Of a stretch of 51,046 nucleotides of DNA, positions 8,452 to 17,682 are shown piece by piece. How positions within the stretch are numbered: position 1 is the first letter of the stretch; each line of letters starts with the position of its first letter. The stretch is taken from positions 1-51,046 of the forward strand of contig JBCCXA010000024.1 of the NCBI GenBank assembly GCA_039192515.1, given 5' to 3'. The translations under genes and the position numbers were made by a program. Source of the stretch: Verrucomicrobiota bacterium (GTDB taxonomy: Bacteria; Verrucomicrobiota; Verrucomicrobiia; Methylacidiphilales; JBCCWR01). Under the pieces are notes generated by a model, which did no database searches, was not told the DNA's origin, and worked only from the letters and a program-made list of their open reading frames with translations.

Positions 8452-9552
8452 ATGATTGCTCCGGTAAAAAACGACAAAATCATTGAAAAAATCCAAGACG
8501 AGCAAAGAATATCTGAGGATGAATGCCTGCAATTGTATTATGCACCATTGCCAGAATTGGGTGAGCTTGCAGATTTGAGACGTAGGCAGAAAAAGTCCGC
8601 GGCATTTGATGGCAAGGGAGACGTTATCGTAACTTACATAATCGACCGTAACATCAACTATACGAATGTCTGCGATGTCTATTGCAAGTTTTGTAATTTT
8701 TATCGCACTCAGAAAGACAAAGATCACTATGTGCTTACGCATGAGGAATTTGATGCTAAGATAGATGAATTAGTAGCACTAGGTGGAAATCAGATTTTGA
8801 TGCAGGGCGGACATCATCCTGAATTGGGTATAGATTATTACGTCGATTTACTGAATCATCTACGCGATAAGTACCCTCAAGTGAATGTGCACGGTTTTTC
8901 CCCGCCAGAATTTAACCACTTTGCAGACGTTTTTGAAATGTCTTTAGCCGAAGTGATCAAAGTTTTTAAGGACGCAGGTTTAGGTTCTATTCCTGGTGGT
9001 GGTGGGGAAATTCTAGTAGATCGAGTCAGAGAAAGAATTTCACCCAGGAAGTGCAATGCAGACCAGTGGTTAGAAGTGATGAGGCAAGCGCATTTACAAG
9101 GACTCCATTCAAGTGCCACTATGATGTTTGGGCATGTTGAAACAATTGAGGATCGAATTTTTCATCTGAAGCGGCTTAGGGATTTACAGGATGAAACTGG
9201 TGGTTTTACAGCATTTATTTGTTGGACTTTTCAACCGGATGGAACAGTGCTAAAGGCTGACACGGCGGGACCGCATGAGTATCTACGCATGCAAGCACTC
9301 TCTAGAATCTATCTAGATAACTTTGATAATATTCAAGCTTCTTGGGTAACCCAAGGCCCTCAAATTGGTCAGCTAGCTTTGGAGTTTGGTGCTAATGATT
9401 TTGGAAGCCTGATGATGGAAGAGAATGTCGTTTCTCAAGCCGGAGCCAGTTTTCGTTTGGAGCTAAAAGAAATTAAATCGTTGATCAAGGATGCAGGGTA
9501 TAAGCCTGTGCAAAGAGACAACTGGTATAAAGCTGTAGGTGATGAAGTGTAG
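8452..9552 (+). CDS. mqnC: Cyclic dehypoxanthinyl futalosine synthase (radical SAM)
   Basis: Radical SAM enzyme that cyclises dehypoxanthine futalosine in the futalosine pathway to menaquinone, in the cytoplasm. The 366-residue length is usual. The iron-sulfur motif is Cys74, Cys78 and Cys81 in TNVCDVYCKFCNFYR. Other family blocks are LMQGGHHPELGIDYYVDLL, GFSPPE, the SIPGGGGEILVDRVR motif, HSSATMMFGHVE and ICWTFQPDGT. The GGGGEIL form and the QGGHHP block favour MqnC over the paralogue MqnE. No other mqn gene is in the window. It diverges from the TIGR03790 gene and converges with the GGDEF-EAL gene 5 bases away. The quinone inferred for this organism is menaquinone. Confidence 0.93.
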   Translation: MIAPVKNDKIIEKIQDEQRISEDECLQLYYAPLPELGELADLRRRQKKSAAFDGKGDVIVTYIIDRNINYTNVCDVYCKFCNFYRTQKDKDHYVLTHEEFDAKIDELVALGGNQILMQGGHHPELGIDYYVDLLNHLRDKYPQVNVHGFSPPEFNHFADVFEMSLAEVIKVFKDAGLGSIPGGGGEILVDRVRERISPRKCNADQWLEVMRQAHLQGLHSSATMMFGHVETIEDRIFHLKRLRDLQDETGGFTAFICWTFQPDGTVLKADTAGPHEYLRMQALSRIYLDNFDNIQASWVTQGPQIGQLALEFGANDFGSLMMEENVVSQAGASFRLELKEIKSLIKDAGYKPVQRDNWYKAVGDEV

Positions 9553-9557
9553 TAGAC

Positions 9558-11747
9558 TCAATCTACAGGGTTATCTGTTTTGGATAAGGTAAAAGTTTTG
9601 ATTCCTTCCTCTTGAACGAATTGCCGGTCAATCCGAATGGCTAAACGCTTTTGTGCTTCTTCTTCCCAGTCAGACTGCTCAAGCCTTTTAGGACGCCCAA
9701 GATAGTATCCTTGAACATAGTTTACGCCAAGCACTTTGAGAATTTCTAAGCAATCTTCTGTTTCGACAAATTCTGCAACTGTTTGCATTTTTAAATGATG
9801 TGAAATGGTGTTAATACTGTGAACAAAGACGCGGTCAGATAAATCATTTACAATATCTCGAACAAATGAACCGTCGATCTTTACAATGTGGACAGGAAGA
9901 TTCTTAAGAAGAGATAATGAGGAGAAGCCTTTGCCAAAGTCATCTAGAGCAAATCTAAAGCCTGCTTTAGTAAGTTGTCTGATAGTTTCCTCTGCTTGCC
10001 CTAGGTTAGAAATCATGACGCTTTCCGTTAATTCAATGATGATTTGGTTAGAATCAATGTTTTTAGAGAATGCCAAATCTTCAATAATATTGGGCAGGTT
10101 AGGGTCCGAAATAGTATCTCCTGAAAGGTTAACAGAGAAACAGCATTCTGGATGCTCGCCGAGGACACTAAAGGTTTTATCCAATACCATATAGTCTATT
10201 TCCTTGGATAATCCGAATCGTTCTACAGATGGTAAGAAGAGGGTTGGCGGAACTATAGTACCATCTTTGTCTCTGAATCTCAAAAGGGTTTCGTAGAAGG
10301 CTATACCATCTGTTTCAATATTGACTATAGGTTGATGCCAAAGTTCAAAACGATCGTGATGAAGAGCCTCTTGGATACGATTAAGCCAATCTCCGTCTGT
10401 TTCCATCGTTTGCATTTCTTCTGAGTGGTTGTCAAAGAGTTCTACACGATTCCTACCGCGAGACTTTGCCATATAGCAGGCAGCGTCTGAGGAAGAAATA
10501 ATGCTTTCAGCTTTATCATCCGCTTTAATTTCGGATACGCCTATCGAAGCAGAGATATTGCAAACACGGTTGGAATCATCAATACTTGTGATAACTACTT
10601 CTTGAAGCAACTCGTTGATTCGTTCGGCCACTTGCCTGGCTTGTGTTAGATTAGTATTAGCCAAGATTACTACAAATTCATCTCCTCCGAAACGAAAGAC
10701 GTGATCTTCCCCGCGTGTGGCTTTGAGTAATAGTTCCGCAACTTGAACCAATAGACGGTCGCCAGCACTATGCCCACCCATAGTGTCGTTAATCATTTTG
10801 AAATTGTCGAGATCAAGATAAATGAGGGAGTAGTCTTTCCCATCTTGAACTTCTTGTATCGCAAATTCTACACTTCCCAGTAGTCTGGTGCGATTGAGAA
10901 GCCCAGTTAAAGAATCTCTTTCTGCAAGGTAGGTCATCTTTTCTTGGGTTTTCTGTCGTTCGGTGATGTCATTTCCGGTGCAAACAATGTGTCTGATATC
11001 TCCGCACTCCGTGTAAACGGCAGAGCATGACCAAGAGACATAACGTATTTGTTGGTCTTTGGAGACTAGCTGAGCGTCAAAGCGAATCGTATCAGAAAAA
11101 AGCTTTGATTGGCGCAATTTGTTTTGAACTCTTTCTCTTTCTTCATCAGAAATAAATGCATTTTCAAAAGTGCTGTTCATCAACTCAGCTTCACTTAAGG
11201 CACTTAATTGGCGACTGGTTCGGTTATAACGAACGACCTTATAGTCAGGAGTCAAGACAACAATAAGAGCACCTGCTGATTCGATAACTGTATTGATGAG
11301 ATCTTTCTCATTCTTTAATTGAGACTCTAGCTCTTTCCTATGCAATAGTTCTAGAACATGTTGCTCCGCTATTCCGAAGCGCACTTTTAAAATATCTTGG
11401 CGGTAAGGTTTAGCAATGTAGTCATCTGCTCCTGCAACAATGATTTGTTTGAGATCTTCCGGTTGCTCACTTGCGGTTCCGACGATCAGGTAATGAAATT
11501 CGCCCTTTGGTTGCAATTTTAGCCAGTTACAAAATTGTGTACCATTCATCCCAGGTAGTTGCAGATTGAGTACGATGAGAGGGTAGTCATCAGCCTTTAA
11601 TATCTCCATCGCCTCTTCTGCTCTATTACAGGTTTTTACAGTATGGCCTCGATTTTTAAATACCTTGGCGATGATGACACGCGTGACAGGGTCATCTTCT
11701 ATGATAAGGGTCTTGAAAATGGGGTTGCTGTCAGGCGAGTTGGACAT
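9558..11747 (-). CDS. Receiver-PAS-GGDEF-EAL protein with altered receiver
   Basis: A 729-residue cytoplasmic c-di-GMP signalling protein. Residues 12-125 form a receiver domain, but the phospho-acceptor position is Asn61 (IVLNLQLPGMNG, codon AAT) instead of Asp, although the acidic pair IIEDD and the Lys in IAKPY remain. A PAS domain spans about 148-265. The GGDEF domain (about 275-440) has an intact GGDEF at 354-358 and an I-site RGED at 345-348, five residues upstream. The EAL domain (about 455-710) has ETL in place of EAL (Glu486 kept), plus ELTESVM, FALDDFGKGFSS and VHIVKIDGSFV, so phosphodiesterase activity is plausible. It starts 24 bases after the epimerase gene and is probably co-transcribed with it. 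Confidence 0.9.
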   Translation of the reverse strand: MSNSPDSNPIFKTLIIEDDPVTRVIIAKVFKNRGHTVKTCNRAEEAMEILKADDYPLIVLNLQLPGMNGTQFCNWLKLQPKGEFHYLIVGTASEQPEDLKQIIVAGADDYIAKPYRQDILKVRFGIAEQHVLELLHRKELESQLKNEKDLINTVIESAGALIVVLTPDYKVVRYNRTSRQLSALSEAELMNSTFENAFISDEERERVQNKLRQSKLFSDTIRFDAQLVSKDQQIRYVSWSCSAVYTECGDIRHIVCTGNDITERQKTQEKMTYLAERDSLTGLLNRTRLLGSVEFAIQEVQDGKDYSLIYLDLDNFKMINDTMGGHSAGDRLLVQVAELLLKATRGEDHVFRFGGDEFVVILANTNLTQARQVAERINELLQEVVITSIDDSNRVCNISASIGVSEIKADDKAESIISSSDAACYMAKSRGRNRVELFDNHSEEMQTMETDGDWLNRIQEALHHDRFELWHQPIVNIETDGIAFYETLLRFRDKDGTIVPPTLFLPSVERFGLSKEIDYMVLDKTFSVLGEHPECCFSVNLSGDTISDPNLPNIIEDLAFSKNIDSNQIIIELTESVMISNLGQAEETIRQLTKAGFRFALDDFGKGFSSLSLLKNLPVHIVKIDGSFVRDIVNDLSDRVFVHSINTISHHLKMQTVAEFVETEDCLEILKVLGVNYVQGYYLGRPKRLEQSDWEEEAQKRLAIRIDRQFVQEEGIKTFTLSKTDNPVD

Positions 11748-11771
11748 AAGAAGATCTAGTATTTATATCGG

Positions 11772-12947
11772 CTATAAATGGTTCGTCCTTGAGTTTGTCT
11801 TGGGATAGGAAACATCATTTCTATTATTTTTAGTAACGGGTTTAAGAGTATCACATGATTGGATGTGCTCTCCGATTTTAATGACAGTGGTTTTGGGAGA
11901 GCTTAGATTAGGCAAGAGGTTTGTTAGATACCATTGATAGGTGTTTTCTAGTTGAGTCTGAAAATCAAGTGACGGTTGATAACCTAGGTGCTTTTCAATG
12001 AGTGAGATATCAGCACGGGAGTCCTTGACTTCACCTCCTCTATTTTTCAAGCGTATTACATCTACTGAATGCTCAGGATATTCATTCTGAAAGAGGCTTT
12101 GTATATGATCGAGCAAGTCAATTATTTTTGTGGACGACCCACTTCCAACGTTGTACACAATTGGGCTTTCAGAGCTCAAAGGATTTACTGCTGATAGTAA
12201 GTTCGCCTGAACAACGTTATCGACATAACAGAAATCCCTGGTCTGAGAACCATCACCGTAAAGTGTAACAGATTCTTGCTGAAGTAGAGCAGATATCCAT
12301 TGAGGAATTACGGCTGCATAAGCTCCTTGTGGATCTTGACGCGGTCCGAAGACATTAAAGTAACGCAGACCTACAGTGGAGAGACCATATTGCCGAGTGT
12401 AAAGTTGAGCATAGAGTTCGTCTACATATTTGGTTAAGGCGTAAGGTGAAAGGAGTCTTCCCGTTCGATTCTCGATGCATGGTAGCTCTACACTGTCTCC
12501 ATAAACAGCGCTACTTGAAGCATAAACAACTCGCGATACTTTGTTTTCCAACGAGGAAATCATGAGATTGAGAAAGCCTGTAGCATTATGTTTATGACAC
12601 ATGTCTGCATGAGCTATGGATTGAGGTACGGAGCAGAGGGCCGCTTCGTGGATAACATATTTAATGTCTGGGTAAAGCGAGAAGATTTCTTGGCAAAGTT
12701 CTAAGTTTGAAACATCTGCATCGAAGAAATCGAAGTTTTCCCATCGATCTGCGCTAAGATTGCTCTGAACGAGAGGAAGGTTGCTATCTTTATTTGATAA
12801 AAAATTGTCAATCCCAATGACTCTTTGATCTAGATGCAGTAGTTTCTCTACGATGTGTGATCCTATAAAACCCGCTGCGCCGGTCACCAGCCAGGTCTCT
12901 GGCTTGTTTTTTAGATCTCTCTGGATCTTGTCGTAAGCATTCGTCAT
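11772..12947 (-). CDS. UDP-sugar 4-epimerase, WbpP/PelX-like
   Basis: A 391-residue short-chain dehydrogenase-type NAD enzyme. The Rossmann motif TGAAGFIGSHIVEKLL is near the N-terminus, the catalytic Ser/Tyr/Lys set is in VVYASSSAVYG and SPYALTKYVDELYAQLY, and the RYFNVFGPRQDPQGAYAAV and LYGDGSQTRDFCYVDNVVQA blocks match the WbpP/TviC/Gne group that interconverts UDP-GlcNAc and UDP-GalNAc or their uronic acids. PelX, an epimerase found with some pel clusters, belongs to this group, and the next gene upstream is pelG, which supports a role in supplying UDP-GalNAc for a polysaccharide. The substrate is inferred. The last 40 residues are an extra polar tail. Confidence 0.8.
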   Translation of the reverse strand: MTNAYDKIQRDLKNKPETWLVTGAAGFIGSHIVEKLLHLDQRVIGIDNFLSNKDSNLPLVQSNLSADRWENFDFFDADVSNLELCQEIFSLYPDIKYVIHEAALCSVPQSIAHADMCHKHNATGFLNLMISSLENKVSRVVYASSSAVYGDSVELPCIENRTGRLLSPYALTKYVDELYAQLYTRQYGLSTVGLRYFNVFGPRQDPQGAYAAVIPQWISALLQQESVTLYGDGSQTRDFCYVDNVVQANLLSAVNPLSSESPIVYNVGSGSSTKIIDLLDHIQSLFQNEYPEHSVDVIRLKNRGGEVKDSRADISLIEKHLGYQPSLDFQTQLENTYQWYLTNLLPNLSSPKTTVIKIGEHIQSCDTLKPVTKNNRNDVSYPKTNSRTNHL

Positions 12948-13036
12948 ATGTTGCCCGTCTGTTCGAAGGTCTATCAGTGAGATCGGTTAAGCTTTAGATA
13001 TGAGGAGTGGGAGGAAAAAAATTTATGATTCTAGGT

Positions 13037-13062
13037 AAAAAATGACCATTTTAATGTCATTT
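13037..13062 (-). terminator. Probable terminator after pelG
   Basis: On the minus strand AAATGAC and GTCATTT pair (7 bp, 9-base loop) and are followed by a T-run. It lies about 90 bases past the pelG stop and would separate pelG from the epimerase transcript. The stem is AT-rich, so strength is uncertain. Confidence 0.5.
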
Positions 13063-13148
13063 AGTTCCCAAATGTATCAGGTGAATGATGGTCAAGCGGC
13101 AAAAATTTCACAGCGCTTGTGTGCAAAGCTAAAGACCCTTTATTAACT

Positions 13149-14525
13149 CTAATAAATAGGCTGAAGTGCAAAGGTATTATATTCTAACTGCTCAAGGTGA
13201 CGGTTGATACGGGCTGCAGTATAGAAGAAAGCTAAGGCAGCGCCCAAAGCAAAACCTAACCCGTAATAGGCTTCTCCCAAATGAATGGTAAAAAGGGTAG
13301 TGATTGTATTGAATAAAAAGAAAATCAGGCACGCGATAAGAACATCTTTTCGTTTATCTAAGTAGAACAAAACGGTCATGCAGGATAAAAAGAGAACAAG
13401 AAGAAAGGAGCCTAGTAGAATCATTCGGAAAACGCCTTCTTGCAAGGAGCCTAGATTTATGAGCGAAGAGATCTGCTCGGTGAATAGCACCAAGACTAGT
13501 GTCGTAAGCCCCTGAATCTTGATCAGCTTGATAAGCCCGGCGGTTAAGGACTTTTCCATATTGACTTTATTTTGATGAATGGTTGTCAGGGTAGCCTTTT
13601 GCTGTATCTGTTTGTAGTAACGCTCGTAATGGCGCGCAAAATCAGTCTCCAAGCGCAACAGGAAAACCGCCATACCAGGTATGATGCTTAGAAAACCAAG
13701 ATATACCGCCTGGTCGTGAATGGGCATCACGTAAATGAGCCCACTGATGTTTTCTCTGGTAGGTCCAAGAAACCAGAAGAGTATTTTGTCACTCCAAATA
13801 CCTAAATTATAGAGTAAGCCAATGATAGCTAAATCGGCATATTTTTTAAATGAGGCGAGGAACTCAACCGATATAATTTTTTTGACCTCAAGCTCTAGAT
13901 AAAGACTAATAAGCAAAGAGATCAGCAGAAGCATATGCCCCAAAGCAAAGCCAAACATCACCCAATCATGTCCTAAATACTTCGAACAACCCCAGCCTCC
14001 AGCAAGACTTCCTGTATAACCCATAGCGAAACAAATAAGGACTCGGTGGTAATTCTTCATGGCCGTAAGGTAACTGCTTACCAGCCAGATGCTTGAAATA
14101 AGCATACACAAAAATGAAGCTCCTAGTTGAAACCAAATGGAAGCAGGCACAAAACCTACAAAGAATACGAGCGAGAGGAGGCTTACGATCGGAGTCACTA
14201 GAGCTAGCGATGAAAGAAGGAAGGGAAAGATTTTGTTCTTCTCACCAAGGTAATGGCAATCGGCTCCGAAGCGAACCAGCACTAATTGCACGGGGCCAGT
14301 AGCTATTAGAGAAAAACAGTAAATATAGGTGACCGATGAGAAAAAGAGCTTAAAAACCTCTCCGTCTCTTAGAGCTCCTAGCAGTAAAGCGATGGCACCA
14401 AGGGATGCGATGGACATGATTAAGGGGCCGCTTCCTATGATTGCTGCATATCCATAGGCTCGCAACAGATTGGCAAGTGAGGGAGCATCCATGATCTTTC
14501 TTAATCGGAACCCTATACCGGCCAT
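13149..14525 (-). CDS. pelG: PelG-like polysaccharide export membrane protein
   Basis: A 458-residue polytopic membrane protein with about 12 hydrophobic segments. It begins MAGIGFRLRKIMDAPSLANL and LLRAYGYAAIIGSGPLIMS, the characteristic opening of PelG, the MOP-flippase-like inner membrane component of the Pel exopolysaccharide machinery. The middle (ETDFARHYERYYKQIQQ) also matches the family. In known systems PelG works with PelD, PelE and PelF in synthesis and transport across the inner membrane. None of pelA-F is in this window. The ATG at 14525 is chosen because MAGIGF is the usual family start; an in-frame TTG at 14561 would add 12 residues. Downstream lie the PelX-like epimerase and a c-di-GMP enzyme, fitting this assignment. 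Confidence 0.82.
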   Translation of the reverse strand: MAGIGFRLRKIMDAPSLANLLRAYGYAAIIGSGPLIMSIASLGAIALLLGALRDGEVFKLFFSSVTYIYCFSLIATGPVQLVLVRFGADCHYLGEKNKIFPFLLSSLALVTPIVSLLSLVFFVGFVPASIWFQLGASFLCMLISSIWLVSSYLTAMKNYHRVLICFAMGYTGSLAGGWGCSKYLGHDWVMFGFALGHMLLLISLLISLYLELEVKKIISVEFLASFKKYADLAIIGLLYNLGIWSDKILFWFLGPTRENISGLIYVMPIHDQAVYLGFLSIIPGMAVFLLRLETDFARHYERYYKQIQQKATLTTIHQNKVNMEKSLTAGLIKLIKIQGLTTLVLVLFTEQISSLINLGSLQEGVFRMILLGSFLLVLFLSCMTVLFYLDKRKDVLIACLIFFLFNTITTLFTIHLGEAYYGLGFALGAALAFFYTAARINRHLEQLEYNTFALQPIY

Positions 14526-14634
14526 GATCTTAATATCGGTAAAAAATGAATAAAAATTCAAAATTTTACCTTGACTCTGTAAAAAATGGACCGCTTTTTA
14601 GCTCATGACATAATCTTTGCAGGTGTCTTAGGCT

Positions 14635-16008
14635 TTAGGTATCTTGTTGAATTTCCATTGGATAATCCGGGAAATTGAGAGCTAAGTTTGCACATGTTTT
14701 CATAGCCGCGAGGCCTCTATCTGAATAAGCCTGGTAGCGCTCTCTTTTGCTGCGGATTTTTTCTGCAAACGAGGGTAGGATACCGAAGTTCGCTTTCATA
14801 GGCTGGAAGTGCATGGATTCTGCATGGGTGACATACCAGCAGAGACTGCCTAGCATGGTCTCCCTAGGTAGTTCCGTAAGTGGTCTCTCTTCTAAGAAAT
14901 GAGTCATATTGATACCGGCCAGCAAGCCAGTAGCGGCATTTCCCATATAACCTTCTACACCGACAATTTGTCCGGCAAAAAACAGTCCGGCTTTTTCTCT
15001 AAATTGCATACTAGGCTCAAGCAGCTTTGGAGAATTGATGAAAGTGTTGCGGTGCATTTGGCCCATTCGCACGAATTCAGCTTTTTCGAGGCCAGGAATT
15101 AAGCGAAGTATTTCTTGCTGCTCTGTCCATTTGATGTTGGTCTGAAAGCCAACTAAGTTATAAAGACTGCCAGCTACATTGTCTTGCCTGAGCTGAACCG
15201 CCGCATAGGGCCATCGACCGGTTCGAGGATTGGTCAGGCCCACGGGACGCATCGGGCCATATCTTAGCGCATCGATATCACGGGCTGCTAAAACTTCGAT
15301 AGGAAGACAGCCTTCGAAAAAACATTCATTTTGAGACTCCTCTTTTTCAAATTCGCGGAGTGGTATGCGAGGTGCTTCAAGTAAAGCTTGATGGAATCGC
15401 AAGTACTCTTCCTTGCTAAAGGGACAGTTAAGGTAGTCGCCGACGTTCTCAGTGTCTCTACGGGATGCACGGAAACATATATCGTAGTTAATGGAGTCAG
15501 TGTCAACTATCGGCGCAAGCGCATCGTAAAAATAGAGATAATCTTGACTCGTGAGAGACTGGATTGATTCTGAAAGTGCATGGCTTGTAAGAGGACCAGA
15601 GGCAACAACGGTGGGAGTCTCTTGCGGTATTTCTTTGAGTTCTTGGCGTATTAAATTAATTCTGGGATGCTTTTCAAGACTGTCTGTAATTTTCTTAGCA
15701 AAAAGCTCCCGGTCTACAGCTAATGCACCGCCTGCTGGAACCTTGGTTTCAAGAGCTACCTTGTGAACAAGAGATCTTAGCAAAGCCATCTCTTCTTTGA
15801 GCATGCCCGAGGCGCGGTCAGGTAAAAGGGACCCTAGGGAATTGCTGCAGACTAACTCAGCACACTGGTCGGTTTGGTGAGCACCTGTTTGTCGATCGGG
15901 TCGCATCTCGTAAAGATCGACTCGATGACCTCGCTCTGCTATTTGCCAGGCTGCTTCGCTACCAGCTAACCCGGCACCAACGACGATTGCTTTTTTGTAT
16001 CCCATCAC
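14635..16008 (-). CDS. trmFO: tRNA (uracil-5-)-methyltransferase TrmFO
   Basis: FAD- and methylenetetrahydrofolate-dependent enzyme that makes 5-methyluridine at position 54 of the T-loop of tRNAs. 457 residues, usual length. An N-terminal dinucleotide-binding motif [20 protein letters not shown] binds FAD; the catalytic region [10 protein letters not shown] holds Cys54, and a second conserved Cys lies in [28 protein letters not shown] and the final [15 protein letters not shown] flavin block are also family hallmarks. It is the first gene of a minus-strand run toward pelG (109-base gap), which may be coincidental. The divergent neighbour is the Spx/ArsC-like gene, 43 bases away, so promoters must overlap. 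Confidence 0.95.
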   Translation of the reverse strand: MMGYKKAIVVGAGLAGSEAAWQIAERGHRVDLYEMRPDRQTGAHQTDQCAELVCSNSLGSLLPDRASGMLKEEMALLRSLVHKVALETKVPAGGALAVDRELFAKKITDSLEKHPRINLIRQELKEIPQETPTVVASGPLTSHALSESIQSLTSQDYLYFYDALAPIVDTDSINYDICFRASRRDTENVGDYLNCPFSKEEYLRFHQALLEAPRIPLREFEKEESQNECFFEGCLPIEVLAARDIDALRYGPMRPVGLTNPRTGRWPYAAVQLRQDNVAGSLYNLVGFQTNIKWTEQQEILRLIPGLEKAEFVRMGQMHRNTFINSPKLLEPSMQFREKAGLFFAGQIVGVEGYMGNAATGLLAGINMTHFLEERPLTELPRETMLGSLCWYVTHAESMHFQPMKANFGILPSFAEKIRSKRERYQAYSDRGLAAMKTCANLALNFPDYPMEIQQDT

Positions 16009-16051
16009 ATTTATTTAGATCATTTTAGAATTAGGTATACATTAAATTTGA

Positions 16052-16414
16052 ATGAAAGTGTATATTCACCCTAAGTGCTCTACTTGTCGTAAAGCTGTCG
16101 ATTGGTTAGAGAGTAAGAAGTTGGAGTTTAAGTCGATAGACATTCGTGAATTCCCTCCCACCGAGAAAGAGCTAAAAAAGGCGCTGGCTACTGCCTCTAA
16201 GCCAACCGCGGTGTTCAACACCTCAGGTCAGTTATACAGAGAGCAGGGATTGAAAGATAGACTACCCAACCTTAATCAAAAGGAAGTCATTGCTCTACTT
16301 CGTAACGAAGGAATGTTGGTTAAGAGGCCCTTTCTAGTTACAGGTGACCTTGTTTTGACTGGTTTTAAAGAATCTCAATGGTTGTCTTACGTGAATACTT
16401 TGCCAGCATCTTAG
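16052..16414 (+). CDS. Spx/ArsC-family thioredoxin-fold protein
   Basis: A 120-residue protein of the ArsC/Spx/YffB family. The CSTC motif (residues 9-12) is in HPKCSTCRKAVDWLESKK, followed by FKSIDIREFPPTEKELKKAL and the C-terminal MLVKRPFLVTGDLVLTGF block with the cis-Pro-type RPF loop. Members are glutaredoxin-like arsenate reductases or RNA-polymerase-binding stress regulators (Spx/MgsR). The sequence alone does not decide between them; the 120-residue length and the CxxC form fit an Spx/MgsR- or YffB-type protein, and no ars genes are nearby. A weak inverted repeat GAGATT...AATCTC follows the stop at 16415-16432. Confidence 0.8.
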   Translation: MKVYIHPKCSTCRKAVDWLESKKLEFKSIDIREFPPTEKELKKALATASKPTAVFNTSGQLYREQGLKDRLPNLNQKEVIALLRNEGMLVKRPFLVTGDLVLTGFKESQWLSYVNTLPAS

Positions 16415-16712
16415 GAGATTTTTCATAATCTCTAGGACCTAAGGCTGCTATTTACCATGAATTCAGGATGGCTAGGCTGTTGGTACTAACAAAAATTCTT
16501 GAAAACAAAAAATGAATATCTACTATAAACTCTTTCTTGATAGAAATACTCTAGTAAAAACTTAAGCAAACCACGATGGATATAGAAATACAGGAGAGTA
16601 ATAAGAGTAGTTATTGGCAAATGTTTTCTGCGTTTAATGACAAATTCTTTGAATAAAATTTCTACTATGCGAGGTCTATCCATTTATCAACCATAACAAG
16701 ATATAATTCCAT
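16415..16712. other. 298-base AT-rich intergenic region
   Basis: Beyond a weak stem (16415-16432) I see no gene or clear motif. A 65-codon minus-strand frame here has low complexity and is not believed. The promoter of the ABC operon should lie at the 3' end. Confidence 0.5.
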
Positions 16713-17642
16713 ATGATTGAAGCTAAACATCTTATAAAAGATTACGGCAGTTTCCGTGCAGTTAATGACATTTCGTTCGAGCTTAAAAAAGGTGATGTTT
16801 TAGGCTTTCTTGGGCCTAATGGGGCAGGAAAATCTACCACTATGAAAATGGTCACCGGTTTTTTATCGCCAACGGGAGGTGAAGTGACGATCGGGGGTAT
16901 TAACATTGCCGAAAACCCCATAGAAGCAAAGAAGCGATTTGGATATCTTCCAGAAAACTGCCCCCTTTATTATGAAATGACAGTGATTGAGTTTTTGGAA
17001 AGCATTGCAGATTTTAGGAATCTGGAAGGAAGCGATAGAGCTGACCGGATTGCTCACGTTATCGAAGTCTGCCATCTCGATGCAGTGCGCTACCGCACGA
17101 TCGATACACTAAGTAAAGGTTATCGTCAGCGTGTGGGTATGGCCCAAGCAATCATTCATGAGCCTGACTATCTCATCATGGATGAGCCGACTGATGGATT
17201 GGATCCCAACCAAAAGCAAGAAGTTCGTAAACTTGTGGCTTCTATGTCTAAGGATAAGGCGATTATTTTATCGACCCACATCCTAGAAGAAGTGGAGTCC
17301 ATGTGTAATCGCGTCATTGTGGTAGACAAGGGAAAGATTTTGGTTGACGAAAGTCCTCAAAAGTTTCGTGAACGCCATCCTTATCACAATGCTTTAGAAG
17401 TGGTCTTCGACTCAGCTATTCGCAAGGAAGCCTCAGAAGCAATTAAGGGCATTGATGAAGTTAAGGAAGTTAAGGAGGAGAAAGATAAACTCTTCATTCT
17501 ACCTAAAAATGGAGGCGAGATCGATGGCTTGATTCTAGAGAAAGTTCAAGCAAAGAATTGGAAAGTGCAGTCTTTTAACAAAGCTCCTACTCGTCTGGAT
17601 CAAGTTTTTAGAAATCTCACGGAAGCAAGCAGCAAAAGCTAA
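16713..17642 (+). CDS. ABC transporter ATP-binding protein (GldA-like)
   Basis: A 309-residue ATPase subunit of an ABC-2 type exporter. Walker A is GPNGAGKSTTMK (about 34-45), the signature is LSKGYRQRVGMAQAI, Walker B is YLIMDEPTDGLDPNQ and the H-loop is ILSTHILEEVE. The C-terminal 80 residues after the ATPase core are typical of the GldA/NatA group. It heads a four-gene plus-strand operon with a permease (40-base gap), a GldG-like subunit and a DUF4340 protein. This arrangement recurs in Verrucomicrobiota and Planctomycetota; homologues in Bacteroidota take part in gliding motility, but without other gld genes motility should not be assumed. The transported substrate is unknown. Confidence 0.9.
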   Translation: MIEAKHLIKDYGSFRAVNDISFELKKGDVLGFLGPNGAGKSTTMKMVTGFLSPTGGEVTIGGINIAENPIEAKKRFGYLPENCPLYYEMTVIEFLESIADFRNLEGSDRADRIAHVIEVCHLDAVRYRTIDTLSKGYRQRVGMAQAIIHEPDYLIMDEPTDGLDPNQKQEVRKLVASMSKDKAIILSTHILEEVESMCNRVIVVDKGKILVDESPQKFRERHPYHNALEVVFDSAIRKEASEAIKGIDEVKEVKEEKDKLFILPKNGGEIDGLILEKVQAKNWKVQSFNKAPTRLDQVFRNLTEASSKS

Positions 17643-17682
17643 TTATCTATTCATTTAGATCAACGTATAGAAATAAAATATT

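Noticed and set aside
16486..16683. 65-codon minus-strand frame before the ABC operon
   Set aside because: AT-rich, no good start site, no recognisable features; most likely chance.
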